From: Nitrososphaerota archaeon
GTDB taxonomy: Archaea; Thermoproteota; Nitrososphaeria; Nitrososphaerales; Nitrosopumilaceae
Direction of reading: 5' to 3'
Length of the DNA stretch: 24,607 nucleotides
NCBI GenBank assembly: GCA_030611185.1
Contig: JAUWQG010000005.1
Location: 1 to 24,607 of the forward strand
Made by a program: the position numbers and the translations under genes. The notes under the pieces are model-generated. The model was not told the DNA's origin. It saw only the letters and a program-made list of their open reading frames with translations, and did not search any database. This document shows positions 14,355 to 21,893 of this stretch, one piece after another; position 1 is the first letter of the stretch; every line of letters begins with the position of its first letter.

Positions 14355-14840
14355 ATGGTAAAAAAATCAAAAAAGAAAGAAGAAAAACCAAAAGAATCTC
14401 AATTTAAGAAATTTCTAATTAAACGTGCCCCAATTTACTTGGCAACTATTGCAATTGTGATTATCTTTATTGTTCCTGAATTAACAAAAGGAGATTTACA
14501 AAGTAGCTTTCCTGAAACACTAACAGATGAAGAAAAACTAGTGGTAGAAACTTTAATGGAATATAATGGTCCTAATGATGAAGGTTATAGTCTCATCGAT
14601 GCAATATCAAATGAAATAAGTGAAGAATATCCAAATGAGAAAATTTATGAAAATAAAAAAACCAAAGTAAATGTTGTCATCTCTAATGTAGAGAATGAAA
14701 ATTATCAAGTTGCTTTTGATTTTGAATCACATAAGAAGGATTTTCATTACAATTGGAATATCGATATGAAAACAGGAGACGTTAATGGAAATAATGAAGA
14801 ATCTAAATACATTATTGATTTAGTTGATTTTTATGATTAA
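14355..14840 (+). CDS. Membrane-anchored protein with an external domain, unknown function
   Basis: A 161-residue protein with a very basic cytoplasmic N-terminus (MVKKSKKKEEKPKES..), one membrane helix (about 24-42, RAPIYLATIAIVIIFIVPEL) and an acidic external domain of about 115 residues. That domain alternates helices (TLTDEEKLVVETLMEY, YSLIDAISNEISEEY) and strands (KTKVNVVISNVENENYQVAFDF.., FHYNWNIDMKTGDVNG); the last part, with a strand-turn 'NWNIDMKTGDVNG', resembles PepSY-type turns only superficially. It starts 13 bases after the methyltransferase gene, so the two are likely cotranscribed. No family recognised and no function proposed. Confidence 0.7.
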   Translation: MVKKSKKKEEKPKESQFKKFLIKRAPIYLATIAIVIIFIVPELTKGDLQSSFPETLTDEEKLVVETLMEYNGPNDEGYSLIDAISNEISEEYPNEKIYENKKTKVNVVISNVENENYQVAFDFESHKKDFHYNWNIDMKTGDVNGNNEESKYIIDLVDFYD

Positions 14841-14858
14841 AATTTCTTAAAATTAGCC

Positions 14859-15923
14859 TCAAATAGTGACTAAATCTTTTGTAAATTTATGCATGATAAT
14901 TGGTTTTTGTTTTACAATCAATGAATCTTCAATTCTAATTCCAAATTTGTTTGGAATGTAAATTCCAGGTTCTACTGTAATTGCCATATTTTCTTTAAGT
15001 TGAGTGCCACTTCGATAAGAGACATTTGGTAGTTCGTGAACTTCTAATCCAATACCATGACCTGTAGAGTGGATAAAATATTTCCCATAATTTTTATCTT
15101 CAATGTATTTTCTACATGCAAAATCAATATCTTTAGTATTTGCATTAGGTTTTACTGCCCTTAGTCCTAGCTTTTGTGATTCTTTAACAATTTCATAAGC
15201 TTCAGTAGCTTGTTGGGAAATTTTTCCTATTGCAAATGTTCTTGTTGAATCTGACACATATCCTTTGTATCTTAAAGTTAAATCCACTACTATCAGATCT
15301 CCTTTTCTAAATTTTCTTTGAGTAACTTGAGCATGTGGTAAAGCACCGTTAGGACCTCCCGCTATGATAAGAGGGTTAAGAGTAGATTTGTAACCAGTAT
15401 CAAACATTTGTTGTTCTATTGCATAGGCCATCAAGATTGATTGAAGTTCAGATTCTTTTTGACCTACTTTCATCTTTTTTGAGCAAATTTCAAACATTTC
15501 ATCGATTATTTTTGAGCCTTTTTTGAGAAGTTTGATCTCATTTTCATCTTTTATTATTCGAGAATTATAAAATGTTTCAGTAGATGATTTAATTTTAGGA
15601 ATAGATTTTTTCAGTGAAGTCATTATGGAAAAATCATTACAATCAGTACATACTTTATTTTTCTTAATTTTTGCAACTAGTGAGGAAATTAATCCAACTC
15701 CCCTCTCGCCGGTAATAACAGTACAATTTTTTGATTCTTCTTTTGCTCGTCCTACTTCAAGTTCAGGAGCAATAATTGTGGTATTTCCTCCTTTTTCCAA
15801 TATTCCGATTGCTTCTCCCCAAAATCCAGTCAAATAAAATAGATTTTCAGGCTCAAATGTTACCAAAGTGTCACAGTCGATCTTTTCGGCAAATTTAAGG
15901 AGATTTTTTCTTCGTTCCTTCAC
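14859..15923 (-). CDS. M24-family metallopeptidase, Xaa-Pro dipeptidase/aminopeptidase type
   Basis: Cytoplasmic dinuclear-metal peptidase that removes N-terminal residues before proline or splits Xaa-Pro dipeptides. The 354 residues have a creatinase-like N-terminal domain (about 1-120, with YLTGFWGEA) and the pita-bread catalytic domain, in which all five metal ligands are present: D214, D225, H289 (STGHGIGLEVHELP), E318 (TVEPG) and E332 (RIEDS). Length matches PepQ-like archaeal enzymes. The start is GTG at 15923, with a TATA-like ACATAAAT on the minus strand about 27 bases upstream. It is divergent from the PP-loop gene, with a 72-base shared promoter region. PepQ and PepP roles cannot be separated by sequence alone. 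Confidence 0.88.
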   Translation of the reverse strand: MKERRKNLLKFAEKIDCDTLVTFEPENLFYLTGFWGEAIGILEKGGNTTIIAPELEVGRAKEESKNCTVITGERGVGLISSLVAKIKKNKVCTDCNDFSIMTSLKKSIPKIKSSTETFYNSRIIKDENEIKLLKKGSKIIDEMFEICSKKMKVGQKESELQSILMAYAIEQQMFDTGYKSTLNPLIIAGGPNGALPHAQVTQRKFRKGDLIVVDLTLRYKGYVSDSTRTFAIGKISQQATEAYEIVKESQKLGLRAVKPNANTKDIDFACRKYIEDKNYGKYFIHSTGHGIGLEVHELPNVSYRSGTQLKENMAITVEPGIYIPNKFGIRIEDSLIVKQKPIIMHKFTKDLVTI

Positions 15924-15965
15924 AAAAATTTACTTGCTTTTCTCAATTTATGTATGATGCAAAGT

Positions 15966-15975
15966 TTGTATATAC
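15966..15975 (+). promoter_or_regulatory. TATA box of the PP-loop protein gene
   Basis: TTGTATATAC, with TATATA centred about 25 bases before the ATG at 15996. It is a clear example of the leaderless promoter pattern in this window. Confidence 0.6.
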
Positions 15976-15995
15976 GAATTTGAGATTGGAAAATT

Positions 15996-17003
15996 ATGAC
16001 AGATGAAAAGAAGAAAGTAGTTGCATTACTCTCAGGTGGACTAGATAGTCAACTTGCCGTAAGAATGATGCAAGAACAAGGTTTCGATGTTTCAGCTGTT
16101 GCAATAAAAACTCCATTTTGTGATTTTGATTGTGGAAGAGGATGTGGTTTTGAAATTAGAGAAAGAGCAGACGATCTAAATGTAAATCTAAAGACAGTTT
16201 ATCTTGGAGATGAATATATTGAAATGCTAAAACATCCCAAATATGGTACGGGTGCAGGTTTCAATCCTTGTGTGGATTGTAGATCTATGATGTTCAAAGC
16301 TGCTGAAAAACACATGAAAGAAATTGGTGCAGAATTTATTATATCAGGAGAAGTTCTTGGGCAAAGACCAATGAGCCAACATGCTCCTGCATTACGGACT
16401 ATTGAAAAAGAGACAGGGCTTTTAGGAAAAATTGTAAGACCCTTATCTGCTGCATTACTTCCTGAAACAGATCCTGAAAAGGATGGGCTAATCAAAAGAG
16501 AAAATCTTGGAATGATTAGAGGAAGAACTAGAAGAGCTCAATTAGATATGGCAAAAAAGTATGGAATTGAAAATCCTCCTAACGCTGGTGGTGGTTGTCT
16601 TTTAACTGATCCAGCTTTTGGATTACGTGCTAAAGATTTGTTTAGCCATATAGAGACACCAACCATAAATGATATTGATTTGTTAAAAATAGGAAGACAG
16701 TTTAGATTAGATGAGGAAACAAAACTAGTAGTTGGAAGAAACAAAGATGAAAATGAAATGATAAAAGCAATTGCTTTGCCTAATGATATTTTGTTAGAGT
16801 CACGTGATCATATGGGACCTGTATCGATTTTACGTGGAAAAAATGTTGATAATTTTATTGAATTTGCATCTTCTGTTACTCTAAGATATTCAGATGCCCC
16901 ATCAGAGAAGAGGAGTTATGTAACTATTAACAAAGATGAGAAAAAAGATGAGATAATTGCAGAGCGTGCGACAGAAGAATCGTACATTAAATTTAGAATC
17001 TAG
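15996..17003 (+). CDS. PP-loop ATP pyrophosphatase, MnmA/ThiI-like tRNA thiolation candidate with C-terminal NFACT-R-like region
   Basis: Probably activates a tRNA base or other substrate by adenylation for sulfur insertion. In 335 residues: a PP-loop SGGLDS (13-18) in an MnmA-like fold, then a cysteine-rich region with CX3CX3C (C42, C46, C50) and CX2C (C92, C95 in NPCVDC) and a later GGGCLL (C201). The region about 205-280 (LFSHIETPTINDIDLLKIGRQFRL..VVGRNKDENEMI) resembles the small RNA-binding domain called NFACT-R_2 in families of this type. There is no THUMP domain, unlike ThiI. The cysteines could hold an Fe-S cluster or act as persulfide sites, as in other thiolases. The usual database label 'tRNA 2-thiouridine methyltransferase' would be only an approximation. 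Confidence 0.8.
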   Translation: MTDEKKKVVALLSGGLDSQLAVRMMQEQGFDVSAVAIKTPFCDFDCGRGCGFEIRERADDLNVNLKTVYLGDEYIEMLKHPKYGTGAGFNPCVDCRSMMFKAAEKHMKEIGAEFIISGEVLGQRPMSQHAPALRTIEKETGLLGKIVRPLSAALLPETDPEKDGLIKRENLGMIRGRTRRAQLDMAKKYGIENPPNAGGGCLLTDPAFGLRAKDLFSHIETPTINDIDLLKIGRQFRLDEETKLVVGRNKDENEMIKAIALPNDILLESRDHMGPVSILRGKNVDNFIEFASSVTLRYSDAPSEKRSYVTINKDEKKDEIIAERATEESYIKFRI

Positions 17004-17076
17004 GCGTGAAATTTTACCACTATTAATTAAAACTAAAGAAGAGTTTTTGAGGGAGTAGATCGCATTTTTATCAAGG

Positions 17077-17355
17077 ATGCAAAAACAAGAAAATCCCACT
17101 TACTTGAAGGCAATCACTATCCGTGATGTAAGTGATATTCATTCAATCAAAGAAGATATCAAAAAAGGAATGATTTTGATTTTAAGAGTAACTCCATTAG
17201 CTCAAAAAGATGTGGAACAACTTCGTAAAGTGGTTGAGGATTTGTACTCAATTGCAAAAACTGCTGATGCAGATATTGCAAGATTGGGAGAAGAGAGGAT
17301 TATTGTTGCACCTTCTAGCATTAAGATCTGGAAGCCTGAATACGATCTAAAATAA
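17077..17355 (+). CDS. sepF: Archaeal SepF, FtsZ-associated division protein (short form)
   Basis: SepF is the archaeal membrane anchor and organiser for FtsZ. The 92 residues are almost only the SepF core: YLKAITIRDVSDIHSIKEDIKKGMILILRVTPL, then a long helix with AQKDVEQLRKVVEDLYSIAKTADADIARLGEERIIVAPSSIKIW, which closely follows the family pattern 'GDIARLGEERIIVTP'. The usual N-terminal amphipathic membrane-targeting helix and linker are missing: an in-frame stop at 17056-17058 leaves no room for them upstream of the ATG at 17077. The last nine bases overlap the 3' end of the convergent aCPSF1 gene. In thaumarchaea, which also have the Cdv system, the division role of FtsZ/SepF is unsettled. 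Confidence 0.85.
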   Translation: MQKQENPTYLKAITIRDVSDIHSIKEDIKKGMILILRVTPLAQKDVEQLRKVVEDLYSIAKTADADIARLGEERIIVAPSSIKIWKPEYDLK

Positions 17356-19284
17356 TTTTATTGCTTCTTGAACTTGAGGATAATGTGCAGGTATTCTATA
17401 CATTCTTCTAATTTGCATTGCAAGATTTTCAGATTTTTTTCTTTCACCGTGGTTGACAAGTACTCTACGAAGTTTTGGTCTTAATCTTTGAACAAATGAC
17501 ATTAATTGATTATAATCACTATGTCCACTAAATCCATCTAATTTTTCAACACCAGAATTTATGGTTACAACTTCAACTTTACCTTCTCTGCCAAGCATCG
17601 AAACTTGTTTTGAGCCGTCCAAAACTCTTCTACCTAAGGTTCCGTTAACTTGATACGAGACAAACAATACCTTATTCTTTTTGTCAGGAGCAATATTTTT
17701 GAAATATTCTAAAACAGGTCCTCCTTCCAGCATTCCAGATGTTGCTAAAATAATACAAGGTGAATCTTCTCTTAGAGGTTCTTCTCTTGCATCAGCATGT
17801 TCAATATTCGTGAAATATTCTGAATCAAATGGATTGTCGTCAGTTTCTAAGATTTTTTGTTTTAATTCTCTTGCAAGGTATTCAGGATATGACTCATGGA
17901 TTGCAGAGGCTTCTGAAATCATTCCTTCTGTAAAAACAGGTGCTTCTACCATCTCCCCAGATTTCATATAATGATCGATTACCATCATAATTTCCTGAGC
18001 ACGACCTACAGCAGGAATAGGAATAAGGACTTTCCCTCCATCTGCCAGAGTATTATTTACTGCATTGATGAAAGAGGATTCTACTTCTTGTCTAGTTGGT
18101 TGGATGTCTTCTTTAAGACCATATGTGCTTTCAATTAATAGAGTTTCAACTCTAGGGAAATTCCAGCTTGCAGCTTCAAATAATATACTTTTTCCAAATT
18201 TTATATCACCAGAATAAACAAAGTTATGATCTCCATTTCCAATATGGAAATGGCATAAAGCAGAACCAAGAATATGTCCAGCATTTGCTAGTACTAATTT
18301 AATGTCTGGAGAGATATCAGTTACTGTTCCATAAGGAAGAGTGATTGTTTGTTTCATTATTTGCTTAACGTCTCTTTCAGAATAAATTGGGTTTCTTCCT
18401 TGAGCTGCGGCAACCTTGATGGCATCTAATTGAATTAGATTCATCATAGGAAGAGTGGGTTCTGTACAATAAATTGGTCCTTTGTAACCATACTTACATA
18501 ATGCAGGTAAGAACCCGGTATGATCCAAATGCGCATGTCCAATTACTATTGCATCAAGATCATCTAAAGTAATATTGAGTGAATCTAATCTAGGAAAAGC
18601 ATCCATTGGAGATCTAGCCCCAGGATTAATTCCACAATCAATCAATATTTTACTTTCGGGAGTTGACAGTAGCATAGAAGATCTACCTACTTGACCAAAT
18701 CCTCCTAAAGTAAATAGAGAAACTTCTGATCTTTGTGATAATCTAGGTCTAAAAATTTCATCTCCAATCTCTTTTAGTTGTCTGTTTCTATCTGCAGCGG
18801 ATTGTTTTAGAGTAGCTTTGATTGTCTGGATTGTGCGAGAAGGTATGGTTGTTGCTTTTCGAACTCGTATCTTCCAGCCTGTTTTTTCAGTTACGTCTGC
18901 ATGATTGAATTCTTTTGCATTTCTTTGCAGTAACCAAGGCCTTTTTACTTCTATTGAAACTTCACCAGTAGCAGTATCAAAAACAATTCCTTGAAGTTTA
19001 GCATCTTCAGGAACACATTTTGTTATAATTCGTCTAGCTTCATCTTCAGGTTTTCTTATTGATTCATCAGTTCTAATGACAATACGTTTTTTTATAATAT
19101 TCACAAGATTTGAAATTGTTTCATTATGTTCTAAAAGGTAACGTGGAGAATTTGTATAAAGAGCGATTCTTGGTCCTTCATATTCTATTTTTGTAAGATT
19201 TGCTTCTTTAGGAATACTTTGCAGTATGGTTGCCATTATATTTTGGCTAGCAGATAATTCTTTTTCTTGTAGTTTCCTTTGCAT
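17347..19284 (-). CDS. fttA: KH-domain beta-CASP ribonuclease aCPSF1/FttA, transcription termination factor
   Basis: Archaeal homologue of the CPSF73 endonuclease; the family cuts nascent RNA at U-rich 3' ends and releases RNA polymerase. In 645 residues, the normal size: an N-terminal part with KH-type RNA-binding domains (to about 150), then the metallo-beta-lactamase core with D216 (ILIDCG), HxHxDH (H250, H252, D254, H255 in GHAHLDHTG), H337 (AGHILGSA) and D360 (YSGDIKFG), the beta-CASP motif A region (IESTYG, about 384-389), and C-terminal motifs SGHSD (H588) and VNHGERKK (H612). A leaderless ATG at 19284 has a TATA-like TTAATAT about 28 bases upstream. The gene's end overlaps that of sepF. 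The proteasome gene is upstream on the same strand. Confidence 0.94.
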   Translation of the reverse strand: MQRKLQEKELSASQNIMATILQSIPKEANLTKIEYEGPRIALYTNSPRYLLEHNETISNLVNIIKKRIVIRTDESIRKPEDEARRIITKCVPEDAKLQGIVFDTATGEVSIEVKRPWLLQRNAKEFNHADVTEKTGWKIRVRKATTIPSRTIQTIKATLKQSAADRNRQLKEIGDEIFRPRLSQRSEVSLFTLGGFGQVGRSSMLLSTPESKILIDCGINPGARSPMDAFPRLDSLNITLDDLDAIVIGHAHLDHTGFLPALCKYGYKGPIYCTEPTLPMMNLIQLDAIKVAAAQGRNPIYSERDVKQIMKQTITLPYGTVTDISPDIKLVLANAGHILGSALCHFHIGNGDHNFVYSGDIKFGKSILFEAASWNFPRVETLLIESTYGLKEDIQPTRQEVESSFINAVNNTLADGGKVLIPIPAVGRAQEIMMVIDHYMKSGEMVEAPVFTEGMISEASAIHESYPEYLARELKQKILETDDNPFDSEYFTNIEHADAREEPLREDSPCIILATSGMLEGGPVLEYFKNIAPDKKNKVLFVSYQVNGTLGRRVLDGSKQVSMLGREGKVEVVTINSGVEKLDGFSGHSDYNQLMSFVQRLRPKLRRVLVNHGERKKSENLAMQIRRMYRIPAHYPQVQEAIKLF

Positions 19285-19308
19285 TAAATCACTAAAGTTT
19301 GATGAGAG

Positions 19309-19317
19309 ATATTAATT
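19309..19317 (-). promoter_or_regulatory. TATA-like promoter of aCPSF1
   Basis: AATTAATAT on the minus strand, centred 28 bases before the ATG at 19284. It lies in the short gap (43 bases) after psmB, so aCPSF1 may be transcribed both from here and by read-through. Confidence 0.4.
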
Positions 19318-19327
19318 CGTTAAATTT

Positions 19328-19969
19328 CTAAAGTTCAATGACTGCTTTCTTTTGTTCATCTGTTAAGAGACGGAATCCATCTTTATCCATTACTGCAATA
19401 TTGATTCCATCACCAGTACCAATATTTCTTACAATTGCAGCTTTTACGGCTCTCAAAGCAACTTTTTTTGCTTCTTCTACTGTTAGGTCATCTCTATATT
19501 CTTCTTCAAGTAAACCATATGCAACAGGAGAACCACTTCCAGTTGTTACATAGTTCTTTTCTTCTACTGAACCAAACATGTCAACATTAAACAATGCTGG
19601 ACCGTTTGCGTCATATCCTCCAATTAAGATATCTGCCATAAATGGATAACCGCGATTTTGATGAAATATGAGTGAGCAAAGTCTACTAAGAGAGTGAATT
19701 GAAATTGGTCCATGTTTTTCTACTCTATGAAGATTTGAATGATAACGTAAAATGTCAACAATATTCTGAGCATCAGCTACTCCTCCTGCCAAAGTCAAGC
19801 CTGCATGGAGATCAATTTTTTGTATTTTCATTGTGTTGTTATTTGCTATAAAGTAACCAGCGCTAGCTCTCATATCGGCACACAATACAATGCCGTCTTT
19901 GGCTTTGATACCAACAGTGGTAGTTCCATGTAGAATTTTTTCTTCAACGTTATTTGACAAAAGATACAC
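19328..19969 (-). CDS. psmB: Proteasome beta subunit, catalytically active type
   Basis: Catalytic subunit of the 20S proteasome (N-terminal nucleophile hydrolase). A short propeptide precedes the cleavage site H-G|TTTVG; taking that Thr as T1 (residue 16 here) places D17 and K33 at the canonical active-site positions, so the subunit should be active. Later conserved parts include GGVADAQNIV, GGYDANGPALFNVDMFGS and TTGSGSPVAYGLLE. Length is normal at 213 residues from the GTG at 19969. A shorter start, TTG at 19960 giving (M)SNNVEEKIL, is also plausible because AAAGGTG sits six bases before it and covers the GTG. Its promoter region is shared with the divergent G1P dehydrogenase gene. Confidence 0.95.
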   Translation of the reverse strand: MYLLSNNVEEKILHGTTTVGIKAKDGIVLCADMRASAGYFIANNNTMKIQKIDLHAGLTLAGGVADAQNIVDILRYHSNLHRVEKHGPISIHSLSRLCSLIFHQNRGYPFMADILIGGYDANGPALFNVDMFGSVEEKNYVTTGSGSPVAYGLLEEEYRDDLTVEEAKKVALRAVKAAIVRNIGTGDGINIAVMDKDGFRLLTDEQKKAVIEL

Positions 19970-19999
19970 CTTTAGAGATAGTATACGTGGTATTCACCC

Positions 20000-20009
20000 T
20001 TTTAAATAA
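20000..20009. promoter_or_regulatory. AT-rich TATA-like element between psmB and the G1P dehydrogenase gene
   Basis: TTTTAAATAA (TTATTTAAAA on the minus strand) lies between the two divergent starts (19969 and 20037). Read on plus, it is about 32 bases before the GTG at 20037 and 53 before the ATG at 20058; read on minus, about 36 before the psmB GTG. It may be used in either direction; the direction cannot be decided from the sequence. Confidence 0.35.
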
Positions 20010-20036
20010 CCTTCTGATGTCTTCAAATGATAAGTA

Positions 20037-21101
20037 GTGACAAAAAAGGAAGGACACATGCAATCACATACCATGGAATTACCAAGGCTGATTGTGGTAG
20101 GTGAAAATAACCTTAATGAATTTGGAGAATTTCTTTTTTCCTTGAACAAACCTAAAAAAATTTCATTAATTTCTGGAATTAATGTGAAAAAAATTCTAAA
20201 AAATAAAATTGAGAAATCCTTAAAATTAAAAAAAATCAAATTTGTTTGGCACACATCAACAGATAATCAAATCAATACACTAAATCAAATTCAAAAAGAT
20301 GTTAAAAAAGATTGTAGTGATATTGTAGCTGGAATTGGAGGAGGTCGATCAGTAGATACGGCTAAACTGATTTCATTTAATCTAGATCTTCCTTTTGTAA
20401 GCGTTCCAACTGCAGCATCCCATGATGGGATGGCAAGTCCATTTGTTTCTGTAAAAAGTGATAAACCTCATTCAATTGTTGCATCTGCTCCATTAGGGGT
20501 TTTTGTTGACATTGATGTAATTAAGAAAGCTCCAACAAGGCTTTTGGCAAGCGGATGTGGGGATTTAATTGCCAATATTATTGCTGTAAAAGATTGGCAG
20601 TTAGGTCATGAAAAAACTGGTGAATATTATGGAATGTATTCTGCTGATTTGGCCATGATGAGCGCCAAAATAGTAATGGAAAATTCTAGTATGTATTCCA
20701 AAAAAGGATTAGATGCCAGAGTAATTGTTGAGGCTTTAATCAGTGCAGGTGTAGCATCATGTATTGCAGGTAGTAGTAGGCCTTGTTCTGGTGCAGAGCA
20801 TCTTTTTTCTCATGCACTAGATAAAATTGCTCCAGGAAAAGGTCTTCATGGAGAAAAATGTGGAATTGGTTCTATAATGATTGCAAAGTTACAGGGTCAA
20901 GATTGGAAAAAAATAGTTAAAACACTAAAAGAAGTGGGAGCCCCCACTACTGCAAAACAGATTGGTTTGAAAGAAAATGAAGTCATAAATGCATTAGTTA
21001 TGGCACAAGAATTGAGACCTGAAAGATACACAATTCTAAAAGAAATTGAAATGACAGAAAGAAAAGCTATGAACTTAGCAAAAAGTACAAACGTTATTTG
21101 A
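20037..21101 (+). CDS. egsA: sn-glycerol-1-phosphate dehydrogenase
   Basis: Reduces dihydroxyacetone phosphate to sn-glycerol 1-phosphate with NAD(P)H, setting the stereochemistry of archaeal membrane lipids. The 354 residues show the family's cofactor loop GIGGGRSVDTAK (99-110), the hallmark VPTAASHDGMASPFVS (123-138), and metal-site residues in GCGD (D176), GAEHLFSHAL (H255, H259) and GLHGEKCG (H271). It is one of the surest archaeal markers in the window. The open frame starts at GTG 20037, but ATG 20058 is attractive: an AGGAAGG purine stretch is just before it, giving about 347 residues. The TGA at 21099-21101 is one base from the stop of the convergent FKBP gene. Confidence 0.95.
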   Translation: MTKKEGHMQSHTMELPRLIVVGENNLNEFGEFLFSLNKPKKISLISGINVKKILKNKIEKSLKLKKIKFVWHTSTDNQINTLNQIQKDVKKDCSDIVAGIGGGRSVDTAKLISFNLDLPFVSVPTAASHDGMASPFVSVKSDKPHSIVASAPLGVFVDIDVIKKAPTRLLASGCGDLIANIIAVKDWQLGHEKTGEYYGMYSADLAMMSAKIVMENSSMYSKKGLDARVIVEALISAGVASCIAGSSRPCSGAEHLFSHALDKIAPGKGLHGEKCGIGSIMIAKLQGQDWKKIVKTLKEVGAPTTAKQIGLKENEVINALVMAQELRPERYTILKEIEMTERKAMNLAKSTNVI

Positions 21102-21102
21102 T

Positions 21103-21852
21103 TTAAGCTACCTTTGGTTCAGGGGCTTTTTCTTCTTTAGCTTCTGGTTTTTTTGTTTGAGCTTGTTTGTTTTGATGAGTTTCAACAAAGTTGACTTTTT
21201 CTAAAGAGGGTACAAATTTGAAAATATCTAGCTGAATGAAATGTTTCATTATTTGAAGGCCATCTGCTCTAAGAATTTCTTCTGGAATGGAAATGTTTGT
21301 TTCTTTTTCTTTAATAGTAAATTCAATTTTTGAATTTTCTACTGGTAATCTATTTTGTAGTATTCCTTCAATTTTGTCATTTTCAGAATCTAATGATTTG
21401 ATGACATTTACTTCGTAAAGAATTGTCTTACCTGCATATCTATGATTATAATCAACTTGAACTCTACCTGATCCAATAAATCGTATCATTCCTCTTTTGT
21501 TATCAATTTCAATTGTATCACCAACAGAAACTTTTTCGGCATCTTCACCAAGTTTTCTTATTGGAATCATTCTAACCTTAGTTGAATCTCTTTCTCCAAA
21601 TCCTTTCTCTGGTGTTACTTCAATGGTAAGTTTGTCAGAAACAGCAGTTTTTGTTAGAGCCTCATCTAATCCCTTTAGGACTGGATAAGAAACCTCTCCT
21701 ATTGAAACTAGTTTTGGTTGGTATTTTACATCTGTTTCATGAATGGAATATTTTTTTGCATCTGCTTCTAAAGTTGTGTCAAAAACTTCTTCAGTATCTT
21801 TAACTTTAGCAGTGTAATCTATTAGTATCAAAGAACCTTTGTTGAAAGTCAA
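21103..21852 (-). CDS. FKBP-type peptidyl-prolyl isomerase, SlyD-like, with C-terminal extension
   Basis: Cis-trans isomerase and chaperone for proline-containing proteins. The FKBP core appears as KGSLILIDYTAKVKDTEEVFDTT, then SIGEVSYPVLKGLDEAL, LTIEVTPEKGFGERDSTKV and, after an IF (insert-in-flap) domain, VDYNHRYAGKTILYEVNVIKSL, which matches the SlyD-type VDxNHxLAGxxLxFxV. Residues about 155-225 form a second, unknown C-terminal domain (NRLPVENSKIEFTIKEKETNISIPEEILRADGLQIMKHF), and the last 25 residues are a lysine/proline/glutamate tail. At 249 residues it is longer than bacterial SlyD cores. The start is TTG at 21852, with a TATA-like AATATAAGG about 25 bases upstream, so it is probably leaderless. 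Confidence 0.88.
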   Translation of the reverse strand: MTFNKGSLILIDYTAKVKDTEEVFDTTLEADAKKYSIHETDVKYQPKLVSIGEVSYPVLKGLDEALTKTAVSDKLTIEVTPEKGFGERDSTKVRMIPIRKLGEDAEKVSVGDTIEIDNKRGMIRFIGSGRVQVDYNHRYAGKTILYEVNVIKSLDSENDKIEGILQNRLPVENSKIEFTIKEKETNISIPEEILRADGLQIMKHFIQLDIFKFVPSLEKVNFVETHQNKQAQTKKPEAKEEKAPEPKVA

Positions 21853-21870
21853 TGTGTTCGATCTTGAAAT

Positions 21871-21880
21871 TCCTTATATT
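21871..21880 (-). promoter_or_regulatory. TATA-like promoter of the FKBP gene
   Basis: AATATAAGG on the minus strand, centred about 25 bases before the TTG at 21852. The spacing supports the TTG as a leaderless start even though no ribosome-binding motif is seen. Confidence 0.45.
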
Positions 21881-21893
21881 AAGTTAACATGAA

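Noticed and set aside
17041..17076. An upstream non-standard start (ATT after GGGAG at 17050-17055) to lengthen SepF
   Set aside because: The GGGAG is followed by an in-frame TAG at 17056-17058, and ATT starts are too rare to support without other evidence.
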